A DNA stretch of 64,000 bases, taken from Linum tenue. Taxonomy: Eukaryota; Streptophyta; Magnoliopsida; Malpighiales; Linaceae. Positions 20,708-31,641 of this stretch are shown here, one piece after another. Within the stretch, counting starts at the first letter, position 1, and each line of letters opens with the position of its first letter. The position numbers and the translations under genes are program-made. The DNA is taken from the NCBI GenBank assembly GCA_946122785.1, contig CAMGYJ010000005.1:78920547-78984546 (forward strand), given 5' to 3'. A model generated the notes under the pieces. It was not told the DNA's origin and searched no databases. It saw only the letters and a list, made by a program, of their open reading frames with translations.

Positions 20708-22219
20708 CTAAAATGAACTTACTTGAATCCCCTGGTTCAGTGGACACTTTCTAGCATTATGTCCCGGCTGCTTACATTTAGAACAATGGATCGCCCTCTG
20801 TGGAATGTAGTATATTAGGTAATGTCGATCTAATATATAGTTTAAAACAATGAGTAGGAAATTAAAAACTTACCTTTGGTCTGTTTGCATCCACTTGGGA
20901 GTTCATTGGGTTGCCTCTCCCTCTTTGATTCCTCCCACCTTGCTGCCCCCTGCCTCTCCCTCGTGTTCCCCTACCACGAGTAGCATTTTCCAAAACTGGT
21001 TCAGTCGGGATAAAGGCTGGGTTTGGACACTTTCTTGCATTATGTCCCGTTCCTCGAAACTTGGAGCAATGCATCACTATTCCTTCTCTCACAATAGACA
21101 CACCCAAACCATTCATATGTATTCGAGGATCGAGTTCAGCAGCTTCTTTTCTCCTTTTTTTCTTAGGCCTCCCTGGCATTGCCCTTTGAACCGGAGGGTA
21201 AATAGGAAATCCCTCAGCATTAGGCCAAGTTTGTGGCCTTCCATACATGGCAGTCCAGATGCATACACCTTTCTAGCCGTATAAACAAGGTAGCACTCAT
21301 TCACAAAATCTTCAACGTTAAGTCTCATCAAGGCCAGAGCTGATTGTGCGTGGCAGCAAGGTATTCCGGATAGCTGCCAAGCCCCACAAGAACAAGTAAT
21401 GCCTTCCAAATCAACTACATAAGATGCTGCCCCAATATGGACCTCAACCTTGTCATTCGAGCTAGCACGTGCCTAGCATTTTCTTGCCTTCACATCCTCC
21501 TCGGCTAAGATGGATCTTGCCTGTGGACAAAACAAGGTCCGCAGCTTCTCATACTGTCGCTGCTTCTTCCTCATTCGAACCATCATATAACCTCTAATAC
21601 CTTCCATCATTGCAATAATTCTCTGCTCGTGATGCTTTAAAATGACATTGTTCCAACTCTCACATATGTTACTTTCAACAGAGTATGATTTTGGGACTCT
21701 GGAGATAAAAGCACGGCAGAAGGTTGTTGGGTCTTGGTCCATGAAGTCCTTATATGGCTTTTCAGATGTACCTGGATCCTTTTCATAGCTTTCCATTTAA
21801 GAGGTGATTGCTTTAAAATCAGCCTCATTACATGCATATACCGCATTCCAGAATAGCACCTGCATTCTATCATTCTTGTTTTTTTGCCTTCCAATTCGCA
21901 TTGACATGGCGGGAGCACTTTCTATGCTCAACACTCGACATAACATCATGCATTGCCTCAACAAGTCCCTAGAAATCAACAATAAATAGGAAATCCCTCA
22001 GCATTAGGACAAGTCCTTTTTTCGTACTCCAACATACTTCAAGTAACCTGTTGCCACATTCAGAAGTTCAAAATACGAGACTTCATCAATATCCATCGAT
22101 ATCTTCTCTGAAAAACCACCAACATATCGTGGTTCCAAACCTGAGAAGTCCATGAATCCACCATGATGGTATAGAACATCTAAATATTGAATCATTTGCA
22201 ATGCCAAAACAAGAAACAC
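20708..22219 (-). pseudogene. MuDR-type transposase of MULE-A, decayed
   Basis: Read on the minus strand. An N-terminal segment (~22004-22219; YHHGGFMDFSG...RYVGGFSEKISMDIDEVSYFEL) looks like the PB1-like head of plant MULE transposases. After a gap, the late part of the DDE domain appears in shifted frames near 21797-21982 (LVEAMHDVMSSVEHRKCSRH, with stops), then 21473-21796 and the SWIM finger CSCGAWQLSGIPCCHAQSAL (~21330-21400). Two zinc knuckles end the protein. The first has Phe for the second Cys (CSKF); the second (CSKCKQPGHNARKC) lies in a final exon, 20800-20708, behind a good GT-AG intron. The central catalytic region is largely deleted, so the protein is inactive. Confidence 0.8.
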
Positions 22220-22989
22220 AAAGCTGTATGTGACAAATTCTCCTAACTCGACACCTTGTCTGATTCACAGTGCAATGTCGATTTAACCCAATACTTCAGT
22301 TATCTTACCTTGTAATGGAAGGGCAGTTTCGTGACAATTTCTTATGTGGTCCCCTGTGGTCCTCACAACCAAGTTGCTGGATTCCTTCAATCGACCCACT
22401 TACCACTATAAAACAGACAACCTTCAATCAAATGGGGAGAAAGGAAATCAGAAAACAGCAGAATCAGAAGAACCTTACCTCGCTCAGTCGTCCGCTTCAC
22501 CACAGCTTCGTCGTTTCCCCGCCTCGGCTGCGTCGTCGCCTTCGCAACAGCTCTGGCCTGGAATCGGACGACCGGGGCAACACTAGAGATCTTCGGTGCT
22601 CACATGAGGATGGGAGCGACGACTCTGAGGTGGCGAAGGGTAGGGCTTTGACGCAGATGGATTTGATAGAGGAGGAGGGAAAGTAGATCGGGTGAAAGGT
22701 TAGAATAGAGAGAGAATGGAGAATGGATAAGGTTTTACCCTTTTGTTTTACCCTTTTCTATTTTTTTCTGATTATATAAATAAAAAATTAAGAGAAAATA
22801 AAAGAAATATCCATGTGGCATGATACATCAGCAAAATAACATCCGACTCATTTAATTTTTGACATGTCAGAGTCAACTAACGATCAAACGGACGGAAAGT
22901 TGACGGATTGGCTATTAATTTGTTTTCGAAAAGGTTTTGATATTATATTTTTCAAACGAAGGTTTTGGATATTAAGTTGTATTTACCCT

Positions 22990-23005
22990 AAAAACAAATC
23001 AAAGT
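22990..23005. other. 16-bp spacer between MULE-A and MULE-B
   Basis: aaaaacaaatcaaagt separates the two elements. It contains the candidate target-site copies of both. Confidence 0.5.
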
Positions 23006-23299
23006 CCTCATATGCCAAGTTTGTTCATTGGATTTGATCAAACATGTGTAGTCACTGCAACAAATTAATATCAATTTTGGTCACTTGAATTAGTAAAACG
23101 GTTCGTGTTTAGTCACTCTCCGTTAACTTTATTTGATGTGGTAGTCAACACTAACAGTTGACCGTTAAATGTCTAACGTGACAATTAAAAATTTAAATTA
23201 AATTCTTAATATTTTCACATCATTAAAATAAAAATCTAAAATAAATAAAACCAAAAAATACCTTCCCCATCCGATCACCTGTCCCTAGAAAAATCACTC

Positions 23300-23486
23300 T
23301 ACCGACGCCCAAGACATCTTGCTCTGGAGTTCCACCACCGGGAAACTTTCTGATTTCGCCACTCGTTTCTCATTCTCCATCGACGTTGGGAGCGGCTACC
23401 CGTCCAGGACACGTGAATCACATCCCTCATCACTTCCTGGAACATCTCAACGTCGCCGTCACCTCCCCGTCGTAGTACCGCTTCTA
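23300..23486 (-). pseudogene. Possible second P450 fragment in MULE-B
   Basis: On the minus strand the stretch begins KRYYDGEV, like the GKRYYG(E/D)xV motif of CYP81 proteins, followed in another frame by a DVEMFQEVMRDV-like segment. It continues in the same orientation as the P450 N-terminus at 27.6-28.0 kb, with later insertions between them. The match is short and frameshifted. Confidence 0.35.
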
Positions 23487-24039
23487 GTGATGGCAATGGG
23501 TTGGGTCGGGGGAGGATAGTGCATATTCGTTACCCTACCCAAAGTAGTTCGTGCTTTACCCATACCCACATAAGAATCGGGTAGAAAATCAAAACCATTC
23601 ACATACCCATTCGAGTTTCGGGTATCCACGGTTATCCATGGGTAATGACTTCTCTTTATACCTCCAACCAACATGATGACATTCACACGTGTACACACAC
23701 AAAATAAGTGGAAAAGTATGACATCAATTCACTAGAATGTGGAAAATTAATTTCAAACAACACAATTTCATGAAAATATTATATTTGTATACTAAATATA
23801 AGATACGTTGAGAAAAATAATGATCGTTTATAAACAAAATACATATGCATGTGTATATTCGGGCGGGTTCGCGTTGGACAGTAAGAAAACCATGCCCGCC
23901 CATTACCCGCAATATTCGGGTTTGGGTTTTATCCGTACCAATTGAAAATTCTCCGGATTCGGATGTTACCCTACCCGATTAGGTCGGATTCAGGAGGATA
24001 TCCATGGTTGCAGATATTTTTTCCATCCCTATCCGTCAT
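23487..24039. mobile_element. Small hAT-like MITE inside MULE-B
   Basis: Left end TAGTGATGGCAATGGG and the reverse of the right end TAGGGATGGAAAAAATA are imperfect inverted tips like plant hAT MITEs that begin TAGGGATGGCAA. The interior is rich in GGGTA and TACCC motifs. The flanking 8-mers (accgcttc, tccgtcat) match poorly, so it is old. Confidence 0.5.
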
Positions 24040-24359
24040 GACGTTGAAAGTCGCCTCGTGGATTCTCATACCTTCTTTTATCTAAATCAAGCCATTCTTC
24101 CGATGAATCATCGGCTATTGTCCCTCCAATAACCACATTCGTACTTTGCCCCACTCTCCCATCTGTTTTTGATAAATCTGCCAAACAACATCAACATTCA
24201 TGTTGGCACAAACCAGCTTACCTCAAACCATCCATGGAAACCGTAAGGATAACAGAAACTATCAAAAACCCGAGCGGCCATTTAACATGAAAAGAGAAGG
24301 AAACCTGAGATAGCCTTCAAGACGGCTTCTTGTGAAGAATTTGATGATGCGCAATATAA
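24040..24359. other. Unassigned MULE-B interior
   Basis: No feature recognised. No open frame or repeat stands out. Confidence 0.4.
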
Positions 24360-27300
24360 AAAGAACACAGAGCACAAGATTTTATGTGGTATCCTCGATC
24401 GATTGATTGATCGAGACTAATCCACGATGAGCTCGCAAGAGCTCACTGCTGATATTTTATTGAACGACTACATTGTGACGGCTTGCTTACGACAATCTCG
24501 TAGCTAAGCTAATGATTGAGTTAGTCGACCGACATATGTTGACCTCCTATTCTCCCCCTCAAGCTGGAGCATGAACATCGTGAATTCCCGGCTTGAAAAG
24601 TGATGAATGGTTTATATATGCTCAATAATGAATCGGAAGAGGGGACGACCATATCTTGGATCGTGAATGTCAGCTGGACGATGAAGGGACGATTACTTCT
24701 TTGATCGTACTACTTTTTGAACGTCAGGGGGCGACCATTTTATGGACCGTGAATGCCTCGTTACCCAGATGGTTGAACTGGTGACAGGACCTTTGACTAA
24801 AGTAGGTTGCTGATGATAGAAGCGGTGAAGAACTTCACTATTGACAACTTGTGATGCTTGAGGATAAAAGCTGAAGTGGATGTGAGTTGTTCCCCCTTTC
24901 CAATATCCCATCAATCCAACCGAACAACACAATCTTATGGAGATGTTTTCCGGTGAGAAAACTTGCGTTGAAATGAGATTAATGCACCTTTGACTTCTTT
25001 GGACAACGATTACTAAGACACGGCTCACACCTCTTCAAACAAAGTTCGAACGAGGGTGTTTGATTGATGGTTTTTGGGAACGAGATCTAAATTAAATTAC
25101 TTCTACTCCTATGGAGGTTCGGCGAGAGCTCCAAACTACGAACTACATCTATGGCTACATGATAGAGAAAAGGTAAAGGATAAACTTGACATGTGTGTCA
25201 GAGTGTTGGTTTTGGAACCTTTTGTCTCTGTCGACCCCTACTCTTATTTATAGCCCCGAGGAGGTAACCTCCATAGAAAACCGCTTGTTGGATAACTGCT
25301 ACAAAGAAACACTCCCCCTTCTTCGGTAGAAAACCGCCTCTTGGATAACTCCAAAAAAGAACCGCTCCCTGCTTTCTCGGAGTGGTGGTTACTCCTTCAA
25401 CCGCCTAGGTGGCTCTCTTGGAACCGCCGTGGGTTTTGGAGTGTAGCTTGCCTCGTCTGGTCTTGTTCTGAATCTCGTGCCATGCTAGTCTTTTGACGAG
25501 CATGTGGTGTCTCGCAAAGGGGGTCGTGGTCTTCTTGCCTCACGGCCATGGACTTCTTACTCATGTCCATGGCCTTCTTGTCTTACGGTCATGGACCTCT
25601 TGAGACATATTCACTAGTGATATAATGCTCCATCACCACACCCTTTTTATTTGTGTCCATGGCCCCTCTCATGAGGCGGCATGGACCTCTCAATCGTGCA
25701 CATGGCCCCTCTTGTGACACGGCATGACCTTCTCGATCTCTAGAGGGACATGACCCTCCTCGTTAAAGCTACAAGTCCTTCTCCACACTTAGAATATCTT
25801 TGTCTTCTTTGAAGTGTGATTCGCGGCCTTGCGTCCAAGGCCCCTCTCGTGACACGGCCATGGATCTCCCAATCGTGCACATGGCTCTTCTCTTGAGGTG
25901 GCATGGCTTTCTCATACTTAGCATTTTTCAATCATACCTAGGGCCTCTTGTCTCGCGTCCATGCCCCTTCTCGTGAGGCGGCACGTGCTTCTCCTTGAAG
26001 TGGCATGTACCTCTTCCAGACTTAGTTTATTTTTCAGTCATTAGGCCTTGGTCATGGGGCGGCATGGCCTCTTCGTGAAGTGGCATGCCCTTCTCGAGAC
26101 TTAGAATATTTTTGACCGTATCGAGGTCTTCCTTGAGATGACATGGCCTCTAAATTTTAGATGGACATGTTTTTGTGTCGTTTGGTCTTGGTTATGAGGC
26201 GGCATGGCCTCACCAATGTGGTACAAGACAAAATTTATGGTGTAAACATGAGATGACTTTGCCGCAAAGAAGAAAAGACTTATTCTTGACAAAGCAATTG
26301 GACGAATCCCATATTCTAAGAAGAGAATAAATACCAAGACACGAACCCGGAATTGGAGCGTCTGACGAACGAGAAAAAATCTGCTCGTGCTGAACTGGAG
26401 ACACACAGAATCGTGACAAAGAGACCAACGTTACGGACGACCAGAAGCTATATTCCCCACCATACCTTCTCTAGTCCATTTGTTCCACTGCTTCATTGGG
26501 AGATTGAATCTGTCGATGCCCCCTTCTCCATCTCTGCCTTTTGACTGCTAGCTGATGATGGGACGCGGAGGACGACGATGGTGCTGCAGACGGTGATGGC
26601 TGTGACTGTGGTGGTGCGGAGGAAGACCACAAGGCCGCTGATGACGATGGCGACGACTTCGCGATGCCTTTCTGGAACCTCTGAATCAGACGACTGAACG
26701 ATGGAGGCCGGCTTGTGGTGACTAGATTCAGTTGCAGAAACGTGGGCCTTTGGAGATGACGATGTAATCCTTTGAGCGAGCAAACTCCCGTAAAACAACA
26801 ATTAATCCACGAAACCAAAGGTTCAAACCCTGAGTCGTGAGCTTTGCATGAGCTCGTAGCTGAAGACGGATGAGCCGGGATGGAGTGCCGATGATGGACT
26901 TGCGACGATAGAAGCTCGACGAGCGATGATGGACTGGTTGATTGATCAGTTTCGTTAGGGACTTGAATATGATTGACGGTGCGATCAAAGCTGGATTTGA
27001 GGCCAATGACCAACGAACAAGACTTTGGAGGCGGACAATGCCTACGAGAGGAAGAAGCTTCGCCGTGCAGGAGAGAGATCAGCAGGCATGTTTGGAACGA
27101 ACACGAATGCAGCTGAACGACGATCCTTCTGCAGACTGCAGCTAATAACTCTCGCTAACTGCCGGATAGAAGAAACGTCGGAATGATGACGTCGATGTTG
27201 CCGCGAAGAGAAACGGATGTGCGAAAGCTCAAACCCCTAAATCGGGATCGAGTTTCACTCTGATACTATGTCATAAACCAGTTGATCCCAATAACTCGAG

Positions 27301-27540
27301 TTGTTGAGAGAAGGTTATGCTGGATCTTATATAGGCCCATGTATGTACTTAACCACTTCCTTACATCTTGCGGCGGCCCCTACTCCTGGTCGTCTTTCGG
27401 CACAGGAACGCCACCGTTGGTCGAGAAATTCGAACGAAATGGTACGACGAAGTGAAATGGACGGGCTCTTACACTTCTGCACAAGGCGCAAATAGGTTTA
27501 CTGCGCTCGAGGGTTGTCGTTGTCGGAGGGAAACAACAGA
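24360..27540 (-). mobile_element. LTR-retrotransposon debris, minus strand, non-coding
   Basis: Signals on the minus strand: a PPT-like GAGGGGGAG (near 24550), a TATA-like CTATAAATAAGAG (~25247), and near 27269 an LTR-like end ...CTGGTTTATGACA followed by TAGTATCAGAGT, one mismatch from a TGGTATCAGAGT primer site, with a second TATA-like CTATATAAG at ~27330. No matching second LTR and no gag or pol domain was found. 25460-26220 repeats catggcc/ggcatggcc phrases (ctcgtgaggcggcatggcc) at irregular spacing. Probably a composite of truncated Copia-type LTR pieces. Confidence 0.45.
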
Positions 27541-27589
27541 GGCAGCGAGTCTGTTAGAATGGTCTCCATGGTTTTCTTTCCCCCTTGCT

Positions 27590-27978
27590 ACCACACCTTG
27601 TGATTCGCCCGACCAAGGAGCGAATTTTCGCTTCCCTGACGGCGGCGAACCTGGCTAAGCTCGCGGAGGAGAAGAGCTCGTTGTTGAGGCTGCGTCAGAG
27701 GTCGTCGTAGGGAGCGACGACCACGGTCGTGAAGTCGTAGTTGAAGTACTTGCTGGGAGCAGGGTCGGGCGGCTGGCGAACGCGGGGTCGTGGTCGGTGT
27801 AGTGTAGCATTCTTCGACAGCAGAAGGGGTGGAGAGTAGGAGGACGCGACGGGATCCGAAGCGGAGGGAGAGGATATTTCCGTATTTGGCGGAGATGGAT
27901 TGCAGGGAGCGGTGAATTGGCTGCCGGATTAGGTGGAGGTGGCCTAGGAGTGGAAGCTCCGGCGGACTCGGCGACGGA
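27590..27978 (-). pseudogene. Captured CYP81-type cytochrome P450 N-terminal fragment
   Basis: The minus strand encodes PSPPELPLLGHLHLIRQP (proline hinge), HRSLQSISAKYGNILSLRFG, LLLSTPSAVEEC, then after a frameshift DHDPAFASRPTLLP and KYFNYDFTTVVVAPY, and further ELFSSASLARFAAVREAKIR. These match the N-terminal ~150 residues of CYP81-family P450s, after the membrane anchor and before the I-helix. Two frameshifts and a stop are present, and neither heme-binding nor catalytic parts are there. It sits about 30 bp inside the right inverted repeat of MULE-B, the usual position of a captured gene fragment. Confidence 0.82.
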
Positions 27979-28217
27979 TTGAAAGAATTAATTTAATATT
28001 AAAAGAATTAAAAAGAATTTATTAATTTTTTAATTGCCACGTCAAACATTTAACAGTTAACTGTTAGGGTTGACTCTCAAATAAGATAAAGTTAACGGAG
28101 AGTGACTAAACATGAACCATTTTACTAATTCGAGTGACCAAAATTGATATTAATTTTTTAAAGTGACTAAACATGACACGTTTTAGTAAATCCAATCACC
28201 AAACTTGTCATTTACCC

Positions 28218-28491
28218 ATTCAAAAAGAGTCTCTTCTTAAATGAATTGATCACAACTTCCTAGTTACGACCACAAGACTAAGGAAAGGGTATTGAACAAT
28301 GTTGTTAAGTTGAATCAGTTGAACTGCCGACTGATTAAACTAGGAATAGACCACTAACTTGGTTTAGATGGTTGTTTTGGCCGCCGACCAAGTCTAAAGG
28401 CTAATGACTGTACTGGAGAAACCGAATAGCATTATCAAAGTTTTAAAGTTTCAGTCGGTATGTCTGATTAAACCGGAAATAGACCACTCAC
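28218..28491. repeat. Copia 5'-side flank with tandem copy of the target site
   Basis: Contains agaccactaacttggtttag at ~28347 and the related agaccactcac at 28481-28491, with ctgattaaac(t/c)(a)gga before both. The unit is about 130 bp. The first copy resembles the unoccupied Copia target; the second is the interrupted one. gttgttaagttgaatcagttgaac near 28301 resembles hAT MITE ends seen at 60471. Confidence 0.5.
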
Positions 28492-28691
28492 TGAAAATGT
28501 GTTTGATAATAATATTAACATGGTAAAAACCAACCCGAGTTTCAAGGATTCTAATATACAAGGCTGCCGAGAGAATCTCTCAACAGAAGTCTAGCCACCA
28601 TACACACGTTCCATAAGATCAGAACAATAAGGTGAGGGAAAAAAATAATAAATAAAATAAAAGAAAATTCTCTTATGATGTATCTCTAATA
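28492..28691 (-). repeat. 3' LTR of the Copia element
   Basis: About 200 bp, inverted. In plus orientation it starts TGAAAATGTGTTTG and ends ctctaata. The pol stop codon (28673-28675) falls 17 bp inside it. Confidence 0.8.
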
Positions 28692-29955
28692 CGCCCCCGC
28701 AAGACGGGGGAGTCATCAACGACTCCGATCTTGGACCGGAGAAGAAGGAAGCGAGTGGACGTAAGAGGTTTTGTGAGAGCATCAGCAAGCTGGTGAGAGG
28801 TGGGAATATACGAAACACGCAAGCGGCCATCCTGAACCAACTGTAAAAAAAAATGGTAATTCAAATCCAGATGCTTCATGCGAGAATGGAAGACCGGATT
28901 GGAACTAAAGTAAGTAGCACCAAGGTTGTCAGAATAAAGGGTAGGAGTAGATGGGATGGTATGATGGAGCTCGTGGAGGAGATTCTGAATCCATTCTAGT
29001 TCCGCAGTGGCATTGACAATGGCACGGTACTCAGCCTCAGTACTAGAGCGAGACACCGTTTGCTGTTTCTGAGAACGCCAGGAAATAAGTGTGGTGCCTA
29101 AGTAAACCAGATAGCCGAAGGTGGAGGAGCGATCATCAAGATTCCCCACCCAATCGGAGTCAGCGAATGCCGAAAGTGCAAGAGAAGCAGGGGAACGACG
29201 AATGGAAAGACAATGGTTAAGAGTGCCAGACACATAACGAAGAAGGCGCTTAACACATTGCCAATGAGAGGCCGTCACAGCGTGCATGTACTGCGAGAGC
29301 TTATTGACAGAGTTAACAATGTCAGGCCGGGTGTAGACAAGATACTGAAGAGCGCCCAAAACCTGACGATAGCGAGTGGCATCAATGAACGAACTACCGT
29401 CGTGGAGAGTAAGAGACGTGGACGTCGCCATGGGCGTATCAACAACTTTGGCATCAGTCATGAAGAAACGGTTAAGAACATCAACCATGTATTTATGTTG
29501 GGAAAGAATATAGTCGATGGATGTGGGAATGACCTCAATACCAAGAAAATAATTGACATCACCAAGTGCCTTGAGCGAGAAATGCTGGGATATAGCCTCC
29601 TGTAAGGCAGTGAGAGCGGTAGGATCATTTCCGGTAATAAGCAGATCATTAACATAAACCAAGAAATAGAGGAGAGCACCACCATGAGAGTAAACAAATA
29701 GAGAAGCATCAGAGTGCGTCCTCTTGAAGCCAAACCCAAGAAGAAAGTCGCTTAAAGTGGTGTACCAAGCCGGGGGAGCGTGGCGGAGCCCATAAATAGC
29801 ACGACGAAGACGACAACCATGAGTAGGACGCGAAGGGTCGACGAAGCCAGGGGGTTGAAACATATAAACCTACTCCTGCAAGGGCCCCGAAGGAAGGCAT
29901 TATTGACATCAAACTGAGCGATAAACCAATTGTGAGAGAGAGCCAGAGTGAAAAC
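28673..29955 (-). pseudogene. Copia pol: C-terminal reverse transcriptase and RNase H
   Basis: Continues the RT broken at 45761. It reads FTLALSHNWFIAQFDVNNAF, an in-frame stop (GPLQE-stop-VYM), then MFQPPGFVDPSRP, the catalytic LVYVNDLLITG (YVDD core changed to YVND), NYFLGIEV, and RNase H with DSDWVGNLDDRSSTFGY, SRSSTEAEYRAI and a C-terminal SYIPTSHQLADALTKPL. The gene cannot make a full protein because of the stop and the Gypsy-1 insertion. The Asp-to-Asn change in the catalytic pair would also disable RT. Confidence 0.9.
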
Positions 29956-31641
29956 TGAAACATCTTACTACTTTGCATTTGGAAAAAGACATTTCTACCA
30001 CAGGGTATAATTAAAAATCTCAAATAACACAACTTTAAATAAAATACCAAACTCAAATATCTTAATATCTCAAGTCGAAGCCCTAAACACGTGGGCAAAA
30101 CTCGAATCGTCCAAAATAAATGAATCTCCAGTCTTTAACTCTTAACCATAAAGTCTTAATAACTTGAAAAAGTTCTTCGATGCTTACTCTGACGCCTGGC
30201 TCGACATCTCTCAGCGATGGTGGTGTTGAGCTCCTCTAGCTTGCTGATCACGGACTGGCAGGTTAGGATTTCCTCCTCTACGATCGGGTGAGTGAGTTGG
30301 GGTCAGTCTACGCCCTTACGATTTAAATCTCTAGTATCTCTTACTTAAGAACTAAACTTAAACTGGTGGATGATACTTCCACGCTTTAAAATTTTATTCT
30401 TAAAACTCAAATCTCAACTTAAATATTTGACTGCACTGGGATCCCTCACTAGCTAGTCTGGTTGCCAACTCATACGTATGAGAGCCCATCCAAGCTTTCC
30501 TTAAACTTAAACTTATCGTGGTGGCTCTTCACCACGATTCTCAGGAGCATAACTGTTGCTCTGTCTGAAAAACTCAAATGGCAACGGACTGACGCTAGTG
30601 ACTAAAAACACTTAAAACGACTTCACCTTCTTGAACGTGAGTTACTTCTTAAAAAGAACTTGTTTCTTAAACTTTAACAATAACTTATAAACGTAAATCA
30701 CATATCATCAACCATAAGCACAATCAACCAACAACAATCACTTTATGAAAATACTTAAAGCTCGTAATACTTGAAAGAACACGTAAGGCGTAGAATTTAC
30801 CCCCTTTACACTCACATTGAAAAGATGACTCCTCGATTCCTTACTCGAAGAAATCTCTCCTAGCCGAATTATCTCGTTGAACCTATTAATAAGAAGGCCA
30901 TCTCCTTAGTCGACCTTTCTCGATTTAGAATTCCCTTTTGACTCACTAGAACATCCTCTCCTCAAAATCCATCCCTCGAGACTCGCTCCCAAGGTCCCTT
31001 AACCCACTTAAAAATTTTCTAGAAACAATCCCTTCAAAACCGACCATTTTTCCTAATTATTTTAGTCTTGGACGAATTTTCCACCTAACTCGAGTCTTCT
31101 TAAAAATTCAGATAATAATTTTCCTACATCAATCATGAGTACCTATACCCTGGAAAATTATCAGACCCTTAAAATCCTCTTGGAACGATTTTTATTTGAT
31201 TACAACGAATATTCAAACAGTTTCTAAAAATAGAAATACATCTTCAAAAATCCACAAATTAAATTACAGCCATCTCCTAGACCTCCTTAAATTTATAAAA
31301 TTATTAAACCCAGGAACAAACCCACAGAGACTCGAAATAATTTAAAACATTTAAAATAAGTTTTTGCGAATTCTCAGCAGCTTTAGTGACTACTCAAAAT
31401 CTGTCACTAAAAGCCTGTAACTCAGAATTGGACCCTCACTAAAAATCCCCAAATTAATCGACCTAACTCAAAGGGATCGAGTTCCCTTACCTCTAGAACG
31501 TGCCTAGGCCTAGGTTGGATGACCCGGGACGTTGATCGAATCCTCAAACGTCACCGCTAATAAAAAACGAGCTTCAAATTAGACTATCGATGAATCAACT
31601 TTAGAAATCGCGAAGGGGTTCGTGGTCCTTACCTAAAAATA

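Larger units (their letters stand above)
18811..22989. mobile_element. MULE-A, Mutator-like element with transposase and GRF-finger gene
   Basis: About 4.18 kb with ~200-bp terminal inverted repeats. The left one, reading acttaatatc(t)aaac...caatccgtcaactttccgtcc, matches the reverse complement of the right one. Flanks aaaaacatt (18802-18810) and aaaaacaaa (22990-22998) agree at 7 of 9 positions, as expected for an old 9-bp duplication, though both are A-rich. The left repeat contains a 69-bp tandem duplication (18832-18900 and 18901-18969). Inside, a GRF zinc-finger gene (plus) and a MuDR-type transposase (minus) face each other. Confidence 0.82.
23006..28217. mobile_element. MULE-B, Pack-MULE-like element with a P450 fragment
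   Basis: About 5.2 kb. Left 23006-23220 and the reverse complement of 28000-28217 match over about 215 bp (shared aattaatatcaattttggtcac, tttagtcactctccgttaac). The right tip reads GGGTAAATGACAAGTTTGG inward. Flanks aatcaaagt and attcaaaaa agree at 6 of 9. No transposase is present. The interior holds a CYP81-like P450 fragment (minus), a small MITE and LTR-retrotransposon debris, so it moved, if at all, with borrowed transposase. Confidence 0.72.

Noticed and set aside
22270..22686. Plus-strand 138-codon frame near the right end of MULE-A
   Set aside because: GC-rich leader-like DNA between the transposase start and the terminal repeat; no domain, and mirrored in other frames.
26471..27013. 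Minus-strand 180-codon frame (Ser/Pro-rich)
   Set aside because: Low-complexity product in retrotransposon debris, overlapping other frames; no homology recognised.
29213..29605. Plus-strand 130-codon frame
   Set aside because: Antisense of the Copia RT/RNase H region.
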